This document shows, one piece after another, positions 59,344 to 64,000 of a DNA stretch of 64,000 bases (the first letter of the stretch is position 1; each line of letters begins with the position of its first letter). The position numbers and the translations under genes are program-made. Source of the DNA: Segatella copri. Its GTDB lineage: Bacteria > Bacteroidota > Bacteroidia > Bacteroidales > Bacteroidaceae. Where the stretch lies: assembly GCF_009494395.1 (NCBI RefSeq), contig NZ_VZCB01000045.1:1-64000 (forward strand), read 5' to 3'. The notes under the pieces were generated by a model. The model worked only from the letters and a program-made list of their open reading frames with translations. It made no database searches and was not told where the DNA came from.

Positions 59344-60723
59344 CTAAATCTCTCCTGCCACGTACTTCATGCGATAGTAGGCATAGACGATGTTGATGCG
59401 GGCATCCACCTCGCTGAGCTCGGCATTGAGCTTGAGGTTGGAGGCATCCACCATATCCGTAACCAGGGCGAGCTGACTGAGATAGCGGGCATTCATCACG
59501 TCGTAGTTCTGCTGTGCCAGCTCTACACTCTTCCGCTGCGTTTCCAGTTCCACGTAGGTTTGCTGATACTGCACGTAGGCAGCCTGCACATTATTGTTGA
59601 GCTGCTCTGCCTGAACGGCATGTGCCTCTTTAGCCTGTCGGGTTTCCACGGCTGCCTGCTTGATTCGCTTGTTGCTCTTGAAGAGAGAGCTGAGGCTGTA
59701 TTTCACGCCTACGCCCACATACCAGACGTTGAGGTTCTTATCAACAGGTGGCAATTCGAAGAGGATAGGTCCATCGAAGTTATCTGCGGCAACGAAAGCT
59801 ACTTTTGGCAGAAGGTCGCTCTTGGCAATCTTTTCTTTCTGTTCGGCGATGCGGATGGCATTGCTGCTCTGCTCCAGGAGTGGTGAGTTTAGAGTACCTG
59901 CCGTCTGCCAGTAAGCCTCGCCTTCCTTGCCGTAGGTCTTGTCGGCAATGGTGGCATCGGGGATAATCTGAATCTCCTGATTTCCCTGGTTCATTTGGCT
60001 ATCCTGGTTCATTCCGAGGGTATTGCAAAGCTGATGGTTCAGGATGCTTCGGTTGTTTCGGAGCGCCGTAAGACCGAGCTTGAGGCTTTCCATCTGGAGT
60101 TCGTATCGGGTGATGTCGTTCTTCAGCGCCATGCCGTGCGTCTGTTTCTCCTTGATGTCGTCGATGAGCTGGCGAGTCAGTTCGATGTTCTTCTCATAAA
60201 CCTTGATACGGTTGTCTATCTTGTAAAGGTCGAGATATTGACCGAAGGCGATGAAGCGAATCTGCTGTCGGGTAAGTTTCACGCCTACTTCTGCCTGCTG
60301 CTTACCGAGTTCGGCGAGCTTGATGCCTGCGTTGATGGCTCCACCGGCGTAAACCACCTGCTGTGCCTGGAAGGCGAAGTTGTTGCCGAAATGTGGGGAT
60401 TTCAAACCATGAACGTTGCTGAAGTCGCGGTCGGTAATCAGCGCATTGCCGATGTAGCTGAAAGAGAGGGAAGCATCAAGGTCGGGCAGTTTCTTGCTTT
60501 TAGCCGATTCGATGCCGAGATGTGCAGTTTCTACTCCTGATAATGAAGTGCGAAGGCTTTTGCTGTTATCCTCAACCTTCTGGAAGAGTTGGCTGATGGT
60601 CATGTTTTCTTTCTTGCAGACAGGCAAGGATGTTGCCGCCCCTTCTGTGGTTTGTGATTGAGCCGGAGCCCAAAGAGTTCCTCCTGCAAGCAGAAGGCTT
60701 ACCAATAAGATGTTCTTAATCAT
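59344..60723 (-). CDS. TolC-family outer-membrane channel
   Basis: A 459-residue exported protein: signal peptide (about 1-20, ending WAPAQ) and two long helical repeats, as in TolC (ELGKQQAEVGVKLTRQQIRF; QAEQLNNNVQAAYVQYQQTY; NYDVMNARYLSQLALVTDMVDA). It is the first gene of the efflux operon. The ATG at 60721-60723 is chosen because the promoter box lies at 60751-60758, downstream of a longer frame start. Confidence 0.88.
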   Translation of the reverse strand: MIKNILLVSLLLAGGTLWAPAQSQTTEGAATSLPVCKKENMTISQLFQKVEDNSKSLRTSLSGVETAHLGIESAKSKKLPDLDASLSFSYIGNALITDRDFSNVHGLKSPHFGNNFAFQAQQVVYAGGAINAGIKLAELGKQQAEVGVKLTRQQIRFIAFGQYLDLYKIDNRIKVYEKNIELTRQLIDDIKEKQTHGMALKNDITRYELQMESLKLGLTALRNNRSILNHQLCNTLGMNQDSQMNQGNQEIQIIPDATIADKTYGKEGEAYWQTAGTLNSPLLEQSSNAIRIAEQKEKIAKSDLLPKVAFVAADNFDGPILFELPPVDKNLNVWYVGVGVKYSLSSLFKSNKRIKQAAVETRQAKEAHAVQAEQLNNNVQAAYVQYQQTYVELETQRKSVELAQQNYDVMNARYLSQLALVTDMVDASNLKLNAELSEVDARINIVYAYYRMKYVAGEI

Positions 60724-60750
60724 TGATTCTTGCTTTTTGAAATTCGGGTG

Positions 60751-60758
60751 CAAAGGTA
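60751..60758 (-). promoter_or_regulatory. -7 box of the efflux operon
   Basis: Minus-strand TACCTTTG, 28 bases before the TolC start codon. Divergent from the AraC promoter. Confidence 0.55.
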
Positions 60759-60846
60759 CGGAGTTTTGGGCGAACAATCACTTTAAATTTTTCGCGGCGG
60801 ATGGACGATTTGGGAATAATAGTTCTTTTATGTCACATATTTTGTG

Positions 60847-60854
60847 TAATTTTG
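60847..60854 (+). promoter_or_regulatory. -7 box of the AraC-type gene
   Basis: TAATTTTG, about 54 bases before the ATG at 60908. Confidence 0.5.
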
Positions 60855-60907
60855 CAACCGAAATAGGAATAAAGAGACATAATAACTCTATATATAATAA
60901 GCTGGAG

Positions 60908-61789
60908 ATGGAATTATCAGAATTAAGTAGTTATCAGGAAGCAAGCCTTTCCTGCTCTGGTTTGGAGGAATGGCAGGAGGGTCCGCAAGTATTGACTTAC
61001 GGAGCAATATTGATTTGCCGGAAAGGAAAGGCGAGGCTACAGGTGAATTATAAGGATTGGCAACTTTATGAGGGGGCGGTGATTACGCTGTTCCCGAATG
61101 ATGTGGTGGAACTGAAGGTTGAAGGGGATTGCAAATCCCCAGAAACTGAAAACGGGGATTGCAAATCCCCTCAAACTGCGAACAGCTTCCAAGTGGAAAT
61201 GCTGAAATATAATCCTTCCTTGCTTCGTGAAGCAAGTCTGCAGCTGGAGCAGACGGTGTATTCTTCCTTGCGGGAAGACCGCTGCAGGCAGGATACCCCT
61301 GTGGTGACAAACATCATCAATGGTATGTTTGCCCTATTAAAAGTTTATTTCGACCAATCGGAGTGTACTTGTATCTCCCAATTGGTATTGTGTCAGTTGA
61401 AGGCGTTCTTCATCGGTTTTCATGAGTATCTTCAGCGCAATCCGCAATACCGACCAGATGAAGTAAAGTCGTATCGTGTAAGAGAACTGTTCAATCATTT
61501 TATGATGCTGCTGGAGAGGGATTACAAGATTTCAAGGGATGTGAACTATTATGCAGTCCAGATGAATATCTCCTCGAAATATCTGACCAACATCGTGAAC
61601 CAGGTGACGGGGCACACTCCCAAAACCATCATTGACCAATACGTGATTCTGCAGCTCAAGATGCATCTTAAGCGAACCACGCAAAGTATCAAGGAGATGG
61701 CTTGGGAGTTTCATTTTGCCGATGTCAGTTTTTTCTGTCGTTATTTCAAGAAGCATACAGGGCTGACGCCGCAGCAAATCAGGGAATAA
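60908..61789 (+). CDS. AraC-family regulator beside the efflux operon
   Basis: A 293-residue regulator. The N-terminal sensor part is interrupted at about residues 74-90 by GDCKSPETEN-GDCKSPQTAN. This is a 30-base tandem unit carrying the palindrome GGGGATTGCAAATCCCC twice. The C-terminal double HTH (about 195-290; VNYYAVQMNISSKYLTNIVNQ and IKEMAWEFHFADVSFFCRYF) ends at GLTPQQIRE. It is divergent from the TolC-EmrA-EmrB-type operon, its likely target. The ATG at 60908 begins MELSELSSYQ and lies downstream of the promoter. Confidence 0.88.
   Translation: MELSELSSYQEASLSCSGLEEWQEGPQVLTYGAILICRKGKARLQVNYKDWQLYEGAVITLFPNDVVELKVEGDCKSPETENGDCKSPQTANSFQVEMLKYNPSLLREASLQLEQTVYSSLREDRCRQDTPVVTNIINGMFALLKVYFDQSECTCISQLVLCQLKAFFIGFHEYLQRNPQYRPDEVKSYRVRELFNHFMMLLERDYKISRDVNYYAVQMNISSKYLTNIVNQVTGHTPKTIIDQYVILQLKMHLKRTTQSIKEMAWEFHFADVSFFCRYFKKHTGLTPQQIRE
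61124..61170. repeat. Two copies of a 17-base palindrome in the AraC-type gene
   Basis: GGGGATTGCAAATCCCC lies at 61124-61140 and 61154-61170, with 30-base period, in frame. The stem is seven bases with a three-base loop. Confidence 0.85.
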
Positions 61790-61804
61790 AAGGGAAGGCG
61801 CGTG

Positions 61805-64000
61805 CTAGAAACTCTGTTCCAGCACGTGCTGCAAGCAATCTGTAACAACCTTCAATTTCTTCCTAATCTCTTCTTCTCCATTCTCTTGAATATGTTCAGG
61901 CGATAGTGCCTTCAGTTCTTCCAGACAACTCATCTGCATCATACTGGCAATCGGCAGAAGTTTGTGAGCAGCTTTTCCTATTTTATCTATAGATAAGGAC
62001 TCCTCCTCCATGGCTTCTTTCAAATTCTTAAGATGTTCTGCCAGTTCCTGCTTCACGGTGTTGAGTATCTCTTTTGCTGCCTCTTCATCGCCCTCTGCAA
62101 AAGCCAGAAGAGCGTCAAAGTGGGATTGAGGTTCAGAATCTATTCCCAGGATAGCTGATAACTTTTCTATACTGAATGGCTTGAAAAGACAGTCGTCGAA
62201 GCCAGCTTTTATAAGTTGTTCCCGGATACTCGTATCATGCGCTGTCATTGCAATGACAGTCATATTGGTATGGTTGATGTGGGTAATCATCTCTGTACCA
62301 TTCATTTCTGGCATTTCTATGTCCATCAGCATGAGGGCTGGCTGCTCATTGTGCAGGATGGTGAGTGCATCAATCACATGATTGCAGGCGAATACTTGCC
62401 AGGAATCGCCTGCTATGCGTCGCAGCATTTCCTGGAGAAGTTGAAGCTGAAGCTTGTCGTCATCGAGAATCAGAACCTTATGGTTGGCAAACTCTTGTTG
62501 AGCCTTCTTTTTGTTGTCTGAGTCCTTGGCTTCCTGATGATCAGATGTTTGTTTGATATCCTCCTGCGAATCATCTTTTGGGGCAGGTTCTATAGGTAGC
62601 GTAACGATGAAATTGGAACCTTTTCCCAAGGTAGAACGAAGTAGAATTTCTCCACCGAGAAGCGATACCAGTTCTTGAGTGATGGACAAGCCCAGGCCTG
62701 TTCCCTCGATGCCTTGTGCACTCTTTAATCTGGTGAATGCCTGGAATACTTTCCGCTTTTCCTCATCGTTCATTCCCTTACCCGTATCTTTCACGCTCAT
62801 GGTGAGTGTCAGCTTACCCATGATTTTTGAAACTCGTGCCTCAATGTTGACACTTCCGTGATCGGTATATTTGATGGCATTGCTCACCAGATTATCCAGA
62901 ATCTGACGAATACGGAAAGCATCGGCTAGGAATAATTCCTTGTCAGTTTCATTCTCCTGATTTGCTTCCTTTTTCATTCCCATCGTCATCTCATACGAAA
63001 TGGCTAAGCCTTTCTCTTCGGCTCGCAATCGCATTCCCTCTACTGATTCCTTTACCAGTTGAGTAGGAGAGAAAGAGACAGGCTGAACCTTCATCAGTCC
63101 ATTTTCCAACTGATGATAATCGAGAAGAGAGGCTACTAGTCGGGAAAGATGAGCAGCAGAGTTCTTGATATTTTGAAGACACTCCATACCTTGTGCTTCG
63201 GTGACGTATTCTTTCATCAGGTCGATGAAGCCGGAAATGGAGGCTGCTGGAGCCTTGATATCGTGTGTAATGGTGAGGAGAAGTCGCTCACGTTGGTTCA
63301 TGATACGTTGGATTTCTTCGTTGGCTGCCTCCAGGTTCTCACGGTAGATGCGTTCTTTTCTTGCATCGCGCCAGATGAACCAAATCATGACGATAATCGC
63401 AAGGAAGGTTACTAGTGTAAGCAAACCTATTTGCCACAATAGCTGTTTACGGGCAGCCATCGCTTTGTTGATGGCTTTTTGCATAGAGTCACGTTCCCTT
63501 TGGTGCACATCACTCAGTTGCTTGGCAGAACGTAAGGCAAGTTTTGTACTGACTATTTTCAAGTCTTCCATCTCTTTGTTGATACTTTCCTTATGATCTT
63601 GCGTAGCAACCTTCTCCTTCTTGTCTATCTGGTCCAGAATGTTGGCTACATTTTCTGCCACATTCACAGGAGTTGTGATAGAATCAATGATGGCTCTGTT
63701 GCTGTCTTGCTTGATGCTTAGCGTTTCTGCGTGCTCTTTCTTGAAAGCATCGGCCAGTCGGCGGAAGAATCCTCGGCGGGTCTTCATCACTTCCACCGTA
63801 GTTTTCTTTGCCTCATGGGTTTGTGGGGCTTTGGAATGAACAACGATAGAATCCTTGCCGGTATTCAGACTTTTAACCTTATCTTGCAGATAATTGGACG
63901 TAGATTTCCCTGCCATTGCATCAGAGAGTTGCTTCAGGTTCTTCTGCTCTTCTTTGAGCAGAGAAGTCATGGTACTGTCGGCTGCATCCTTTTTCTTGAT
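61805..64000 (-). CDS. Hybrid histidine kinase with receiver and HPt domains, cut by window edge
   Basis: At least 731 residues; the frame is open at base 64000, so the true start lies outside. After a coiled periplasmic part, one membrane helix (LLWQIGLLTLVTFLAIIVMI) leads to HisKA with the histidine in LTITHDIKAPAASISGF, HATPase (NLVSNAIKYTDHG, GTGLGLSIT), a receiver domain (LMLMDIEMPEMNG) and a C-terminal HPt domain with histidine in IGKAAHKLLPIAS. The phosphorelay order H-D-H suggests it passes phosphate to a separate response regulator, not in the window. An ATG at 63970 is the first Met visible. Confidence 0.9.
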   Translation of the reverse strand: MKKKDAADSTMTSLLKEEQKNLKQLSDAMAGKSTSNYLQDKVKSLNTGKDSIVVHSKAPQTHEAKKTTVEVMKTRRGFFRRLADAFKKEHAETLSIKQDSNRAIIDSITTPVNVAENVANILDQIDKKEKVATQDHKESINKEMEDLKIVSTKLALRSAKQLSDVHQRERDSMQKAINKAMAARKQLLWQIGLLTLVTFLAIIVMIWFIWRDARKERIYRENLEAANEEIQRIMNQRERLLLTITHDIKAPAASISGFIDLMKEYVTEAQGMECLQNIKNSAAHLSRLVASLLDYHQLENGLMKVQPVSFSPTQLVKESVEGMRLRAEEKGLAISYEMTMGMKKEANQENETDKELFLADAFRIRQILDNLVSNAIKYTDHGSVNIEARVSKIMGKLTLTMSVKDTGKGMNDEEKRKVFQAFTRLKSAQGIEGTGLGLSITQELVSLLGGEILLRSTLGKGSNFIVTLPIEPAPKDDSQEDIKQTSDHQEAKDSDNKKKAQQEFANHKVLILDDDKLQLQLLQEMLRRIAGDSWQVFACNHVIDALTILHNEQPALMLMDIEMPEMNGTEMITHINHTNMTVIAMTAHDTSIREQLIKAGFDDCLFKPFSIEKLSAILGIDSEPQSHFDALLAFAEGDEEAAKEILNTVKQELAEHLKNLKEAMEEESLSIDKIGKAAHKLLPIASMMQMSCLEELKALSPEHIQENGEEEIRKKLKVVTDCLQHVLEQSF

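Noticed and set aside
60724-60777. N-terminal extension of the TolC-type protein
   Set aside because: The promoter box at 60751-60758 lies inside it, and the signal peptide starts at the later ATG.

Overview
The window looks like chromosome of a gut-type Bacteroidota, most likely Prevotellaceae (Segatella/Prevotella). The evidence is the gene complement (hybrid two-component regulator, TonB-linked outer-membrane proteins, cydAB with a DUF4492 partner, inositol-lipid genes, a DUF4248/HU/primase module), A-rich start regions, and many promoters with the Bacteroidota -7 box TAnnTTTG, several with TTTG 19 bases upstream. No rRNA, tRNA or CRISPR array was seen.

Layout. 1-0.7 kb: start of a tyrosine recombinase running off the left edge, so an integrated element probably lies to the left. 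1.1-8.5 kb: an acyltransferase-like gene, an operon for inositol phospholipid and inositol sphingolipid assembly (phosphatase, GtrA, CDP-alcohol transferase, PAP2-type synthase), a DUF5686 outer-membrane protein and a LuxR-type regulator. 8.7-22.3 kb: LacI-type regulator, hybrid two-component regulator, then a GH31-GH2-GH31 operon that fits removal of xylose and galactose from xyloglucan oligosaccharides. 22.4-26.6 kb: a small tyrosine phosphatase, myo-inositol-phosphate synthase (the missing first step of the lipid operon 18 kb away) and an SLC13-type transporter.

26.7-36.7 kb is the accessory region. It holds an HU-like protein, a smalltalk-like lipoprotein, DUF4248, a CHC2/TOPRIM primase-like protein, a DUF3987-type ATPase, an unknown two-gene pair, and an IS200/REP-associated (Y1) transposase with an unusual C-terminal Rossmann-like domain. 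The transposase is preceded, interrupted and followed by the same palindromic repeat. Two further copies lie in the window, one in the middle of an outer-membrane protein gene and one in the HU/smalltalk intergenic region. Every copy sits at the same end of a short tandem-repeat or pyrimidine-rich tract. This is the most unusual system in the window.

36.8-48.9 kb: metallo-beta-lactamase-fold hydrolase, cytochrome bd oxidase operon, a broken methyltransferase remnant, an AraC regulator next to an outer-membrane beta-barrel gene with two in-frame TAG codons before its last strand, small metabolic genes, a redox-type HxlR regulator and a short DXP-synthase paralogue. 49-55.3 kb: a His/Lys/Asp-rich exported protein, then an acid phosphatase, TonB receptor and beta-helix lipoprotein operon, followed by a 117-base multi-hairpin repeat. 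55.6-61.8 kb: an SDR oxidoreductase and a TolC/EmrA/EmrB-type efflux operon divergent from an AraC regulator. 61.8-64 kb: a hybrid histidine kinase that runs off the right edge.
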